Below, piece by piece: positions 1-9,051 of a stretch of DNA of 49,647 nucleotides. The number at the start of each line of letters is the position of its first letter. Position 1 is the first letter of the stretch. The notes under the pieces are model-generated. The model ran no database searches. It was given only the letters and a program-made list of their open reading frames with translations, and was not told the DNA's origin. Origin of the DNA: Oscillospiraceae bacterium (GTDB lineage Bacteria; Bacillota; Clostridia; Oscillospirales; Acutalibacteraceae); contig SVPD01000015.1 of NCBI GenBank assembly GCA_015066045.1, positions 1 through 49,647 on the forward strand. The letters run 5' to 3'. Made by a program: the position numbers and the translations under genes.

Positions 1-144
1 AGTGAATTCAGCGAACTGAGTGAAGATTATTGCGTCAGCAACAAGGTTCCCGGGTACCCGTTCCAAATCTTTGATTTGGTTAACGGGTGGGGTTCTTATT
101 TCCTGCCATCGGCAATAGCTGCCTGTGTCGCAATTACTCCCACA
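1..144. other. Left-edge region with hairpin, no gene assigned
   Basis: One plus frame and one minus frame both stay open through these bases, but neither has a start or a recognisable product inside the window. An imperfect hairpin lies at 56-88 (arm ACCCGTTCCAAATC, loop TTT, right arm with a 2-nt bulge) and is followed by a weak T-rich stretch, so it could be a plus-strand terminator. A 14-nt stretch at 112-125 is repeated exactly at 205-218 inside the 3' end of ppdK. It may be the tail of a gene outside the window or a dispersed repeat. Confidence 0.3.
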
Positions 145-174
145 TAAAAACAGCCCGTCGGAATCGACGGGCTG
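145..174 (-). terminator. Intrinsic terminator of ppdK
   Basis: Perfect 10-bp stem CAGCCCGTCG/CGACGGGCTG with a 4-nt loop. On the minus strand it is followed by TTTTT (146-150 on plus). It lies 20 bases past the ppdK stop codon. Confidence 0.9.
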
Positions 175-194
175 AAACTGTTTCAACTAACAGA

Positions 195-2822
195 TTACTT
201 ATTTGCAATAGCTGCCTGAGCTGCAGCAAGTCTTGCGATGGGCACACGGAAGGGTGAGCAGGATACATAGTCGAGGCCAATCTTGTGGCAGAACTCAACG
301 GATGTGGGATCACCGCCGTGTTCACCGCAGATACCGCAGTGAAGCTTAGCGTTTACGGGCTTACCAAGCTTGATGGACATTTCCATAAGCTTGCCGACAC
401 CTGTCTGGTCGAGCTTTGCGAAGGGATCGTTTTCGAAGATCTTTGCATCGTAGTATGCATCGAGGAACTTACCTGCGTCGTCACGGCTGAAGCCGAAGGT
501 CATCTGGGTAAGGTCGTTTGTACCGAAGCAGAAGAAGTCAGCTTCCTTAGCGATTTCGTCAGCAGTAAGAGCTGCTCTGGGAATTTCGATCATGGTACCA
601 ACCTCGTATTTGAGGTCTGCGCCTGCTGCTGCGATTTCAGCGTCAGCAGTCTCTACTACAAACTTCTTAACGAACTTAAGCTCCTTAACGTCGCCTGCAA
701 GGGGAATCATGATTTCGGGAACGATGTTCCAGTCAGGATGTGCCTTGTTTACATTGATAGCTGCACGGATAACTGCTGCAGTCTGCATCTTAGCGATTTC
801 GGGATAGGTTACTGCGAGACGGCAACCACGGTGGCCCATCATGGGGTTGAATTCGTGGAGAGAAGCGATGATGTTCTTGATGTCTTCTACAGTTTTGCCC
901 TGTGCTGCTGCGAGTGCTGCGATGTCAGCTTCCTCTGTGGGAACGAACTCGTGGAGAGGAGGATCGAGGAAACGGATGGTAACGGGGTTACCCTCAAGTG
1001 CTTCGTAAAGTGCTTCGAAGTCGCCCTGCTGCATGGGAAGAATCTTAGCAAGAGCTGCTTCTCTTTCTTCTACTGTGTCGGAGCAGATCATTTCACGGAA
1101 TGCTGCGATTCTGTCTGCTTCGAAGAACATATGCTCTGTACGGCAGAGACCGATACCTTCAGCACCGAGCTCAACTGCCTTCTTAGCATCAGCGGGTGTA
1201 TCTGCGTTTGTTCTTACCTTAAGGGTTCTGAATTCGTCAGCCCAACCCATGATGGTTCCGAAGTTACCGGAAATTTCAGCATCTACTGTGGGGATGATAC
1301 CGTCGTAGATGTTACCTGTTGAACCGTCGATAGAAATTTCTGAGCCTTCAGTGAAGGTCTTGCCTGCAAGAACGAACTTTTTGTTCTCTTCGTCCATAGC
1401 GATTTCCTGACAGCCGGATACGCAGCAGGTACCCATACCACGTGCAACAACGGCTGCGTGAGAGGTCATACCGCCACGAACTGTAAGAATACCCTGAGAA
1501 GCCTTCATACCGGTGATATCCTCAGGAGAGGTCTCAAGACGTACAAGGATAACCTTTTCGCCCTTTGCGTTCCATGCTTCAGCATCTTCAGCAGTGAATA
1601 CTACCTTACCGCATGCAGCACCGGGAGAAGCGCCGAGGCCCTTACCGATGGGAGTAGCAGCCTTGAGTGCCTTGGCATCGAACTGAGGATGAAGGAGTGT
1701 GTCAAGGTTTCTGGGATCGATCATAGCAACTGCTTCTTCCTTTGTCTTGTGACCTTCAGCTACGAGGTCAACTGCGATCTGGAGAGCAGCCTGAGCAGTT
1801 CTCTTACCGTTACGAGTCTGGAGCATATAGAGCTTTTCGTTTTCAACGGTGAACTCCATATCCTGCATATCGTGATAGTGGTTTTCGAGAAGTGCGCAAA
1901 CTTCTGTGAACTGCTTGAAAGCTGCGGGGAACTTTTCTTCCATTTCAGCGATGGGCATCGGAGTTCTTACGCCGGCAACAACGTCTTCACCCTGTGCGTT
2001 TGTAAGGAATTCACCCATAAGCTTCTTTTCACCTGTAGCGGGATCACGTGTGAAAGCAACACCTGTACCGCAGTCCTCACCCATGTTACCGAATGCCATT
2101 GCCTGAACGTTAACGGCAGTACCCCATGAGTAAGGAATATCGTTGTCACGGCGATAAACGTTTGCACGGGGGTTGTCCCATGAACGGAAAACTGCCTTAA
2201 CAGCACCCATAAGCTGCTCTTTGGGATCTGTGGGGAAGTCTTCGCCGATCTTTGATTTGTATTCAGCCTTGAACTGCTCTGCGAGCTCTTTGAGGTCAGC
2301 AGCGGTAAGCTCAGTATCCTGAGTAACGCCTCTGTCTTCCTTCATTTTGTCGATGAGCTCTTCGAAGTATTTCTTACCTACTTCCATAACAACGTCAGAG
2401 TACATCTGAATGAATCTTCTGTAGCAGTCATATGCCCATCTTTCGTTGCCTGACTTTTCAGCCATAACCTTAACAACATCTTCGTTAAGGCCGAGGTTAA
2501 GAATTGTATCCATCATACCGGGCATGGATGCACGTGCACCTGAACGAACGGAAACGAGAAGGGGCTTCTCGAGGTCGCCGAACTTTTTGCCGGTGATTTC
2601 TTCCATCTTTGCGATGTTTTCCATAATCTCAGCAACGATTTCGTCGTTGATCTTACGGCCGTCTTCATAATACTGTGTGCAGGCTTCTGTGGTGATAGTG
2701 AAGCCCTGAGGAACGGGAAGGCCAAGATTGGTCATTTCAGCGAGGTTAGCACCCTTACCGCCGAGAAGCTCTCTCATTGTGCCGTTGCCTTCTTTAAAAA
2801 GGTATACCCATTTTTTGCTCAT
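195..2822 (-). CDS. ppdK: Pyruvate, phosphate dikinase
   Basis: Interconverts pyruvate + ATP + Pi and phosphoenolpyruvate + AMP + PPi, a cytoplasmic enzyme of PPi-linked glycolysis/gluconeogenesis in anaerobes. At 875 residues it has the full family length. The N-terminal nucleotide-binding domain (GGKGANLAEM, residues 21-30) is followed by the swivelling phosphohistidine domain with GGMTSHAAVVARG. The phosphorylated His falls at residue 455, the same number as in the well-studied Clostridium symbiosum enzyme. The C-terminal PEP/pyruvate barrel has the HCGICGEHGGDP motif carrying the catalytic Cys. The start is fixed by AGGAGGAG just upstream. The gene is monocistronic, with its own terminator at 145-174 and two candidate promoters at 2908-2984. 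A long antisense frame is a shadow. Confidence 0.98.
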   Translation of the reverse strand: MSKKWVYLFKEGNGTMRELLGGKGANLAEMTNLGLPVPQGFTITTEACTQYYEDGRKINDEIVAEIMENIAKMEEITGKKFGDLEKPLLVSVRSGARASMPGMMDTILNLGLNEDVVKVMAEKSGNERWAYDCYRRFIQMYSDVVMEVGKKYFEELIDKMKEDRGVTQDTELTAADLKELAEQFKAEYKSKIGEDFPTDPKEQLMGAVKAVFRSWDNPRANVYRRDNDIPYSWGTAVNVQAMAFGNMGEDCGTGVAFTRDPATGEKKLMGEFLTNAQGEDVVAGVRTPMPIAEMEEKFPAAFKQFTEVCALLENHYHDMQDMEFTVENEKLYMLQTRNGKRTAQAALQIAVDLVAEGHKTKEEAVAMIDPRNLDTLLHPQFDAKALKAATPIGKGLGASPGAACGKVVFTAEDAEAWNAKGEKVILVRLETSPEDITGMKASQGILTVRGGMTSHAAVVARGMGTCCVSGCQEIAMDEENKKFVLAGKTFTEGSEISIDGSTGNIYDGIIPTVDAEISGNFGTIMGWADEFRTLKVRTNADTPADAKKAVELGAEGIGLCRTEHMFFEADRIAAFREMICSDTVEEREAALAKILPMQQGDFEALYEALEGNPVTIRFLDPPLHEFVPTEEADIAALAAAQGKTVEDIKNIIASLHEFNPMMGHRGCRLAVTYPEIAKMQTAAVIRAAINVNKAHPDWNIVPEIMIPLAGDVKELKFVKKFVVETADAEIAAAGADLKYEVGTMIEIPRAALTADEIAKEADFFCFGTNDLTQMTFGFSRDDAGKFLDAYYDAKIFENDPFAKLDQTGVGKLMEMSIKLGKPVNAKLHCGICGEHGGDPTSVEFCHKIGLDYVSCSPFRVPIARLAAAQAAIANK

Positions 2823-2907
2823 TGGAATCTCCTCCTAAAAAAATAATTTATTGGTTTAGGTTACAGTCAAATGGCTATAGAAATACCCACCTACTGTTTC
2901 ATCCTTT

Positions 2908-2984
2908 AGTTTAACAGATTTTTCGTCCCTTGTCTATTGTTTTTTTACATATAGATTGTACTTTTTTATCGTCAATTTTGTCAA
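2908..2984 (-). promoter_or_regulatory. Two candidate ppdK promoters
   Basis: On the minus strand the distal promoter reads TTGACA (2984-2979), 18 nt, TACAAT (2960-2955). The proximal one reads TAGACA (2936-2931), 17 nt, TAAACT (2913-2908). Both point at ppdK. The 338-base gap (2823-3160) otherwise holds only AT-rich leader sequence, and I could not choose a convincing plus-strand promoter for the next gene in it. Confidence 0.6.
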
Positions 2985-3160
2985 ATTTTACAGAGATTTA
3001 TCACTGCCCTGTTTTCCCCTTAAAAATTGTGTTAATTTTTTTCTGTATATATAGAATTTAAGGTTTGTTTGTGTTAAAATGGTAAATTGATAAATAATCA
3101 TTTGTTTTAATTCACAGATTAAAGCATAAATATATCCCCGAAGCCAAAGGAGCTGTAACT

Positions 3161-3802
3161 ATGAATAAAAAGCTTATCGCACTCATCGCCGTCATCGCAG
3201 CGGCAGTGGCAGCCGTCTGCATCATTTCTTTTACAGGCAAGGATAAAAACGAAGATACGACCGCAGCCGAAGGTCAGCCCGTAACCGTAGATTTCGACTC
3301 GGTAACCACCGAAAGGTCCAAGGACAACCTTTCCTATGACACCGAAATAACCGTAACTCTTCCTATCGATTTCATCGATGAGGAATACAGAGATAATCTC
3401 GAGGCCTTCGCAGAAGCCAAGGGATATTTCTCCATACAGAAAAAAGGCGATGACAAGGTTAAAATCCGTATGCGCGAATACTCCTATAAGCTCATCCTTA
3501 CCTCAATCGGCATCCAGACCGTAAGCGGTATCGGCTATGCTATGGACTCGGGTGATTACGGCTTTATAGACAAGCTCGCCGAATACAACAGTGATTTCAG
3601 CGAGGTAATCTTTACCGCAGACAAGGGAAAGTTCGAAGCGGCAGAAAACAAGGATGACTTCTTCGTCGTAGCAGCCGCCTACTGCCTCTACTATCAGAGC
3701 TACAACGTGGACAGTAAAAACAAATGTAAAATCATTGTCTGCGAAAAAGGCACCAACGAGGTGCTGGAAACCAAGGTTATTACTGAAAGAGGCCTGAAAT
3801 AA
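3161..3802 (+). CDS. Membrane-anchored extracytoplasmic protein, unknown function
   Basis: 213 residues. An N-terminal hydrophobic segment (about residues 4-24) acts as an uncleaved anchor or signal peptide. There is no lipobox, and the remainder is a soluble, acidic, lysine-rich domain facing outwards. I do not recognise the family. AAAGGAG lies 8 bases before the ATG. It stands 83 bases upstream of the ABC ATPase gene in the same direction, so it may be an accessory protein of that transporter, as small extracytoplasmic proteins often are beside MacB-type systems, but this is inference from position only. Confidence 0.75.
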   Translation: MNKKLIALIAVIAAAVAAVCIISFTGKDKNEDTTAAEGQPVTVDFDSVTTERSKDNLSYDTEITVTLPIDFIDEEYRDNLEAFAEAKGYFSIQKKGDDKVKIRMREYSYKLILTSIGIQTVSGIGYAMDSGDYGFIDKLAEYNSDFSEVIFTADKGKFEAAENKDDFFVVAAAYCLYYQSYNVDSKNKCKIIVCEKGTNEVLETKVITERGLK

Positions 3803-3885
3803 TCCGACTGCCGAACCGAGGCAGCGAGCGTGATTATGCCTTACGGCTCTGCTGCAGTACACCACTTCATCAAAGGAGACGCAAA

Positions 3886-4587
3886 ATGAGTTTTATCGAA
3901 TTTGAAAATGTTTACAGAAGATACCAGACGGGAGAAATAGTCATTCCTGCCGTGGACGGTGTCAGCTTTTCCATAGAAAAGGGCGAATTCTGCCTCATCG
4001 TGGGCACCAGCGGTGCCGGTAAATCCACCGTGCTTAACATCCTCGGCGGTATGGACAGCTGCGACGACGGTAAGGTAAGAGTAGCGGGCAGACCGATTAC
4101 CGACCTTTCCAAAAGCGAGCTGGTGGACTACCGCCGCTATGAGGTAGGCTTCATCTTCCAGTTTTATAATCTCGTGCCTAACCTTACTGCTCTGGAAAAC
4201 GTAGAGCTGGCCACACAGATGTGTAAAAAGCCTGTCAAGCCCGAGGAAATTCTGGCAAGAGTAGGCCTCAAGGAGCGTCTGGATAATTTCCCGTCCCAGC
4301 TTTCCGGCGGTGAGCAGCAGAGAGTTTCCATAGCACGTGCTCTGGCTAAAAACCCGAAGATTCTGCTCTGCGACGAGCCTACCGGTGCTCTTGACTACCG
4401 CACCAGCAAGCAGATTCTCTCCCTGCTGCACAGGCAGTGCAGAGAAACAGGCACCACAGTAGTGGTTATCACCCATAATCAGGCACTGGCCGCCATGGCA
4501 GACAGAATCATTACCATGCGCTCGGGCAGAGTGGTGCAGATAGCAGTCAATGACCGCCCCATCCCCGTAGAAAAGTTAGAATGGTAA
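3886..4587 (+). CDS. ABC transporter ATPase, MacB/LolD (FtsX-partner) type
   Basis: 233-residue ABC ATPase. Walker [10 protein letters not shown] (40-48), Q-loop Gln92, signature LSGGEQQR (139-146), Walker B ILLCDEP (159-165) with catalytic Glu164, and H-loop His197 are all intact. The phrase [14 protein letters not shown] near the start and [17 protein letters not shown] after the Q-loop are typical of the MacB/LolD/FtsE-like group, which work as mechanotransmitters with FtsX-type permeases rather than as classical importers. The start follows CAAAGGAG. The large FtsX-type permease follows 21 bases downstream and must be the partner. The substrate cannot be told from the sequence. Confidence 0.93.
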   Translation: MSFIEFENVYRRYQTGEIVIPAVDGVSFSIEKGEFCLIVGTSGAGKSTVLNILGGMDSCDDGKVRVAGRPITDLSKSELVDYRRYEVGFIFQFYNLVPNLTALENVELATQMCKKPVKPEEILARVGLKERLDNFPSQLSGGEQQRVSIARALAKNPKILLCDEPTGALDYRTSKQILSLLHRQCRETGTTVVVITHNQALAAMADRIITMRSGRVVQIAVNDRPIPVEKLEW

Positions 4588-4608
4588 ACGGATAAGGAAT
4601 AAATAACA

Positions 4609-7600
4609 ATGAAGAAGAAAATCAATCCAATTCTCATAACCGATACCAGACGTACCGTCGAAAGGTCCTTTTCGAGATTTATCTCCATAATCTCCATCGT
4701 TGCTCTGGGTGTCAGCTTTTTTGCGGGCATGAATGCCATAGCCCCGAATATGTATGACACAGCAGCGAAATATGTGGACGACAGTAACGCCATGGATATT
4801 CAGGTTATTTCCACTGCAGGTCTTACCGAAAACGATCTGGCAGTTATCGGCTCGGTTACAGGTGTGGAAAGCATCAGCGGTGAAAAGTTCGTAGACGGCG
4901 TAGTAAAGGTAAACGGCGAGCCCGTAAACGATATCGATGGCTCGGAAATGACCGTACGTGCCTACAGTCTCGACATAAATAAGGTCTATGCTGCCGCCAA
5001 CGGTGCAGACGATCCCTATTATATGAACCGTCCTCAGCTTATAGACGGCTCCTGGCCCACCTCCTCAAACCAGTGTCTGGTGGATGCGAGCACCCTCTCC
5101 ACTCCCGAGGAGTTCAAAATCGGCTCGGTTATCACTCTCGAGGGTGACGGCACCGACCTTTCCTCCTCTCTTCAGGGCAAGGACTACACCATAGTGGGTA
5201 TCATCCGTACCCCTCTTTATATCTCCTATGACCGAGGAAACACCACCGTAGGTACAGGTAAGCTGGGCACCTTCGTTTATCTTCCCTCGGAAAATTTCCT
5301 GAGCGATTATTACTCGGCTATCTCCGTAAAGATAGCAGGCTCAGACAGCTACGATCCCTTCTCCGAGGAATATCAGAGCTTCATCACCCCCTACAGAGAC
5401 TATATAGAGCAGATTTCCACGGAGCTTCTCGCCCCCAGAATAGCCTCACTTAAGGCTGAATACACAGAGCTCGTGGCAAAGAGTGAAACCGAATATGCCG
5501 AAGCCAAGGCTGACATAGAGCAGCAGCTGGCCAATGCCGAGGAGCAGGTAAAGCAGATTCTCGATATGGCGGAAAACGGCGATGCTCTCCTTTTACAGTA
5601 CAAGCAGGAATACAACGCCAAGGCCACGGAGGCGAAAAACGCTCTCGATTCGGGTAAAAACGAGCATTCGGCACAGTATACTCTCTGGGAAGCAAAAAGA
5701 GAGGAATACAATCAGGCCAAAGACACCATAGGTAAATTTGCCAATGCAGACGTAAATTTAGCCACGGCGAAAACAGAATACAATACTGCAAAAATGCAGG
5801 TTGACTCCATGCTTACCACCGTAACCTATCTGGAGGAGCTGGTGGTTACCACACGCTCAGCCATGGACCAGTTCGATGCCACACAGGATGACACCGTCGG
5901 TCAGCTCATTTCCCGCTTCGAGCAGTCGGGACTCGTAGGTCAGGAGGTAGACAATATTCTCGCCTCCATCAATTCCCTTACTGCCGTAGGCACTGCCGAG
6001 GAAATGATGGCATATATGGAGCCTCAGCTTCAGTCCTTTGAGGCCAAGCTCTCCGCTTCCAAGCAGGAGCTTTCAGCCGCTCAGACCACTCTGGCGGAAA
6101 AGAAGGCTCAGCTGGACAAGGCCGAGGAGCTGGTGGCAAAGCTTCAGCAGGCTCAGGTAAAATTAGACGAGGCGCAGACTCAGCTTCAGGAGGCGGAAAA
6201 TCAGCTTACCGCTGCCGGCTACGACATTCAGCTGGGCGAGCTGGAGGTTCTCTCTCAGCTCAGCGACATGAAAAATCAGATAAACACCTATGAAACCAAT
6301 CTTATCATAGCAAAGGATAAGGCTCCCACCGTGGAGGCCGACTTCGAGCAGGCAAAGCTACAGGCTAACGAGGAGCTGGAAAATGCACGTAATCAGCTCG
6401 ATGCAGCCAAGGATTTCCTTTTAGGTCTTGATAATGCCAAATGGTATGTAAACGACAGAAACGCTGCTCTTTTAGGCTTTGAGGAATACGGCCAGACGGC
6501 AAACCGTACCGCCGCCATAGCCTTCCTTTTCCCCTGGTTCTTTTTCATAGTAGCCGCTCTGATGTGCCTTAACACCATGGCACGAATGATAGAAGAGGAA
6601 AGAACGAGACTCGGCACCTTCAAGGCACTGGGCTTTACAGATGCGGAAATCATCGCCAAATATCTCGTTTATGCAGGTCTTGCCTCAACCATAGGCAGTG
6701 TGGCGGGCTCCTTTATGGGCTTCGCGCTTTTCCCCACGCTGGCACACTCCGCCTTCGGCATCCTTTACGACCTGCCCGAAATGGTCATAAAGTATCGCTT
6801 CTCCTTCGCCGTGCCCGCCATCCTTATCTCCATAGCATCCACCGTGGGCGTAACCTGGTACACCTGCTATAACAATCTGAAGGTGGTTCCCTCCACTCTT
6901 ATGAGGCCCAAGGCTCCCAAGGGCGGAAAGAGAGTCCTTCTGGAAAGGATTCCTCAGATATGGACCAGACTCAGCTTCATCTGGAAGGTTACCTTCCGTA
7001 ATGTTTTCCGTAACCTTAAGCGCTTCCTTATGGCTACAGGCGGTGTCTTAGGCTGTACGGCACTTTTACTTGCCGCCTTCGGTCTGAACGATTCCATACA
7101 TCAGATTATGGACCGTCAGTTCACCGACGAAAATAAAATCTGGCGCTACGATATGCAGATAGTGCTCAACGGCTCCTACGATACCACAGTAGCAGCCTGC
7201 GAGGGCTATGAATTCATTAAAAATCAGGCAAGCATCGGCTCGGCTATGCTGGAATATATGGAGGTTTTCGAGGCCACCAATGAAAAGGGCGACAAGCCTC
7301 TGGAGATTTATATGCTCGTGCCCGAGGATGCCTCGGCAGTAAGCAATTACATCGCACTGAACGACGCAAAAACCGGTGAGCCGCTACCCATCACCTCCTC
7401 CGGTGCCATCATCACCGATAAGCTGGCCAAGGAGCTGGATATCTCTCCCGGTGACACCATAGACATCATTATCAATGACGGCTACAGTATGAAGGTTCCC
7501 GTTTCCGGCATAGCGGAAAACTACTGCTTCCATTATGTCTATATGACCAAGGACCTTTACAAGGCAGTCTTCGGCATAAATCCCCTTTACAACTATGTTT

Positions 7601-8139
7601 CGGCAAACTTAGCCATACCCGATATGGAGCAGGAGCAGAAAACACTGCTGGCCAAAGACCTTATGAGCGAATACAGCATCAGTGCCGTGGCCTTTACCAG
7701 TCAGATTCAGAACTCCTTCCAGAACATTATGAACTCCATAAATTACATCGTAATTATTCTCATCGTGTGTGCGGGACTTCTGGCTTTCATAGTGCTTTAT
7801 AACCTTTCGGTAATAAACATCACCGAAAGAATCAGAGAAATCGCCACCATAAAGGTTTTGGGCTTCGACGATACGGAGGTTTCCTCCTACATTTTCCGTG
7901 AAAACGTCATTCTGACGGTCATCGGTACTTTAGAGGGACTTTTCTGGGGCGTTATAGTACACAGACTCGTGCTGAATGTGGCCGAGGTAGACATCATCAC
8001 CTTCGTAAGGGACATCTCATTTATGAGCTTCCTTTACTCGGTGGCTTTATCCTTCGCCTTCTCTATGACGGTAAATATGGTTCTTCACTTCAAGCTGAAG
8101 AAAATAGATATGGTAGAATCTCTCAAATCAATCGAATAA
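4609..8139 (+). CDS. Giant FtsX-family permease with central coiled coil
   Basis: 1176 residues, roughly double to triple the length of an ordinary MacB-type permease. One N-terminal membrane segment (about 20-42) is followed by an extracytoplasmic domain (about 45-260), then a Glu/Ala/Gln/Lys-rich coiled coil (about 265-610). After it come an FtsX block of three segments (about 634-752), a fifth segment near 804-826, a second extracytoplasmic domain (about 830-1040), and three final segments (about 1044-1160). This gives two FtsX domains and eight predicted membrane segments, with the coiled coil outside the cell. The architecture resembles Gram-positive fused permeases annotated as ABC transporter permease/YhgE-like. 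It is presumably driven by the ATPase just upstream. The gene ends 13 bases before the aldolase gene. Confidence 0.9.
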   Translation: MKKKINPILITDTRRTVERSFSRFISIISIVALGVSFFAGMNAIAPNMYDTAAKYVDDSNAMDIQVISTAGLTENDLAVIGSVTGVESISGEKFVDGVVKVNGEPVNDIDGSEMTVRAYSLDINKVYAAANGADDPYYMNRPQLIDGSWPTSSNQCLVDASTLSTPEEFKIGSVITLEGDGTDLSSSLQGKDYTIVGIIRTPLYISYDRGNTTVGTGKLGTFVYLPSENFLSDYYSAISVKIAGSDSYDPFSEEYQSFITPYRDYIEQISTELLAPRIASLKAEYTELVAKSETEYAEAKADIEQQLANAEEQVKQILDMAENGDALLLQYKQEYNAKATEAKNALDSGKNEHSAQYTLWEAKREEYNQAKDTIGKFANADVNLATAKTEYNTAKMQVDSMLTTVTYLEELVVTTRSAMDQFDATQDDTVGQLISRFEQSGLVGQEVDNILASINSLTAVGTAEEMMAYMEPQLQSFEAKLSASKQELSAAQTTLAEKKAQLDKAEELVAKLQQAQVKLDEAQTQLQEAENQLTAAGYDIQLGELEVLSQLSDMKNQINTYETNLIIAKDKAPTVEADFEQAKLQANEELENARNQLDAAKDFLLGLDNAKWYVNDRNAALLGFEEYGQTANRTAAIAFLFPWFFFIVAALMCLNTMARMIEEERTRLGTFKALGFTDAEIIAKYLVYAGLASTIGSVAGSFMGFALFPTLAHSAFGILYDLPEMVIKYRFSFAVPAILISIASTVGVTWYTCYNNLKVVPSTLMRPKAPKGGKRVLLERIPQIWTRLSFIWKVTFRNVFRNLKRFLMATGGVLGCTALLLAAFGLNDSIHQIMDRQFTDENKIWRYDMQIVLNGSYDTTVAACEGYEFIKNQASIGSAMLEYMEVFEATNEKGDKPLEIYMLVPEDASAVSNYIALNDAKTGEPLPITSSGAIITDKLAKELDISPGDTIDIIINDGYSMKVPVSGIAENYCFHYVYMTKDLYKAVFGINPLYNYVSANLAIPDMEQEQKTLLAKDLMSEYSISAVAFTSQIQNSFQNIMNSINYIVIILIVCAGLLAFIVLYNLSVINITERIREIATIKVLGFDDTEVSSYIFRENVILTVIGTLEGLFWGVIVHRLVLNVAEVDIITFVRDISFMSFLYSVALSFAFSMTVNMVLHFKLKKIDMVESLKSIE

Positions 8140-8152
8140 GGGGAAAAAATTT

Positions 8153-8995
8153 ATGCTCGTAAATATGAAAGAGCTGCTGAAAAAGGCTCAGGACGGCGGC
8201 TATGCCGTAGGCTCCTTTTCGGTAGCGAATATGGAAATGATCTTAGGCGTAATCAAAGCCGCCGAGGAAATGCACTCACCGATTATCCTGCAGATAGCAG
8301 AGGTAAGACTCAATCACTCGCCTCTTAAAATAATCGGTCCCTGTATGCTCGCCGCAGCTGAAAACGCATCCGTTCCCGTCGCCGTGCATCTGGACCACGG
8401 CACCACCGCAGAATGCATTAAGGAGGCTCTCGCTCTCGGCTTTACCTCGGTTATGTTTGACGGCTCCCATCTCCCCTTTGAGGAGAATGTAGCCAGAACC
8501 AAAGAGGTAGTCGCCTTAGCCAAAGAGTACGGGGCAGCCACCGAGGCTGAAATCGGCTGCGTAGGCGGAAGTGAGGACGGAAGCGAGGACATCGCCATGC
8601 GCTGCACCTCACCGTCTCAGGCCAAAGAGTTTTACGAAAAGACAGGCGTGGATGCTCTGGCTATCGCCATAGGCAATGCCCACGGCTTTTACAAGGATGC
8701 ACCCGAGCTCCGCTTTGATATACTCGAGGATGTGGCCGCCGCAGTGCCCATACCTCTCGTGCTTCACGGAGGCACAGGCATCGAGCCCGAGGATTTCATA
8801 AAATGCCATCAGAAGGGCATAAAGAAAATCAATATCGCCACCGCTACCTTTGCCGCCTGCGAAAGCAAGGTAAGAGACGGCTATGAAAAGGGTGAAATAA
8901 AGGGCTACTACAACCTTCACTGCAAGGAAATCGAGGGAGCCTATGAGAATGCGAAAAGACACATAGAAATCTTTTGGTCGCAGGACAAGGCCTGA
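8153..8995 (+). CDS. Class II aldolase, FbaA/IolJ type
   Basis: 280-residue zinc-dependent class II aldolase. Conserved stretches are AVHLDHG (catalytic Asp81, zinc His82), the EAEIGCVGG segment, the phosphate-binding region GNAHGFY, LVLHGGTGI and INIATATFAA. Either fructose-1,6-bisphosphate or 6-phospho-5-dehydro-2-deoxygluconate (IolJ reaction, giving DHAP and malonate semialdehyde) could be the substrate. The IolC-like kinase 56 bases downstream makes the IolJ reading attractive, but sequence alone cannot separate it from fructose- or tagatose-bisphosphate aldolase. The ribosome site is AAGGGGAAA, and the start is 13 bases after the permease stop, suggesting one transcript. Confidence 0.88.
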   Translation: MLVNMKELLKKAQDGGYAVGSFSVANMEMILGVIKAAEEMHSPIILQIAEVRLNHSPLKIIGPCMLAAAENASVPVAVHLDHGTTAECIKEALALGFTSVMFDGSHLPFEENVARTKEVVALAKEYGAATEAEIGCVGGSEDGSEDIAMRCTSPSQAKEFYEKTGVDALAIAIGNAHGFYKDAPELRFDILEDVAAAVPIPLVLHGGTGIEPEDFIKCHQKGIKKINIATATFAACESKVRDGYEKGEIKGYYNLHCKEIEGAYENAKRHIEIFWSQDKA

Positions 8996-9051
8996 GAGTC
9001 CATTCTGTAAAAAATTTAATTAACATAAAATTCTGAAAGGAAGTAAGCATT

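Noticed and set aside
112-218. Duplication of the ppdK 3' end (14-nt repeat at 112 and 205)
   Set aside because: Similarity does not extend beyond 14 nt, which is too short to call a duplication.
285-1322. 345-residue plus-strand frame opposite ppdK
   Set aside because: It is antisense to a certain gene, is Cys/Leu-rich in the way reverse-complement frames are, and has no ribosome site.
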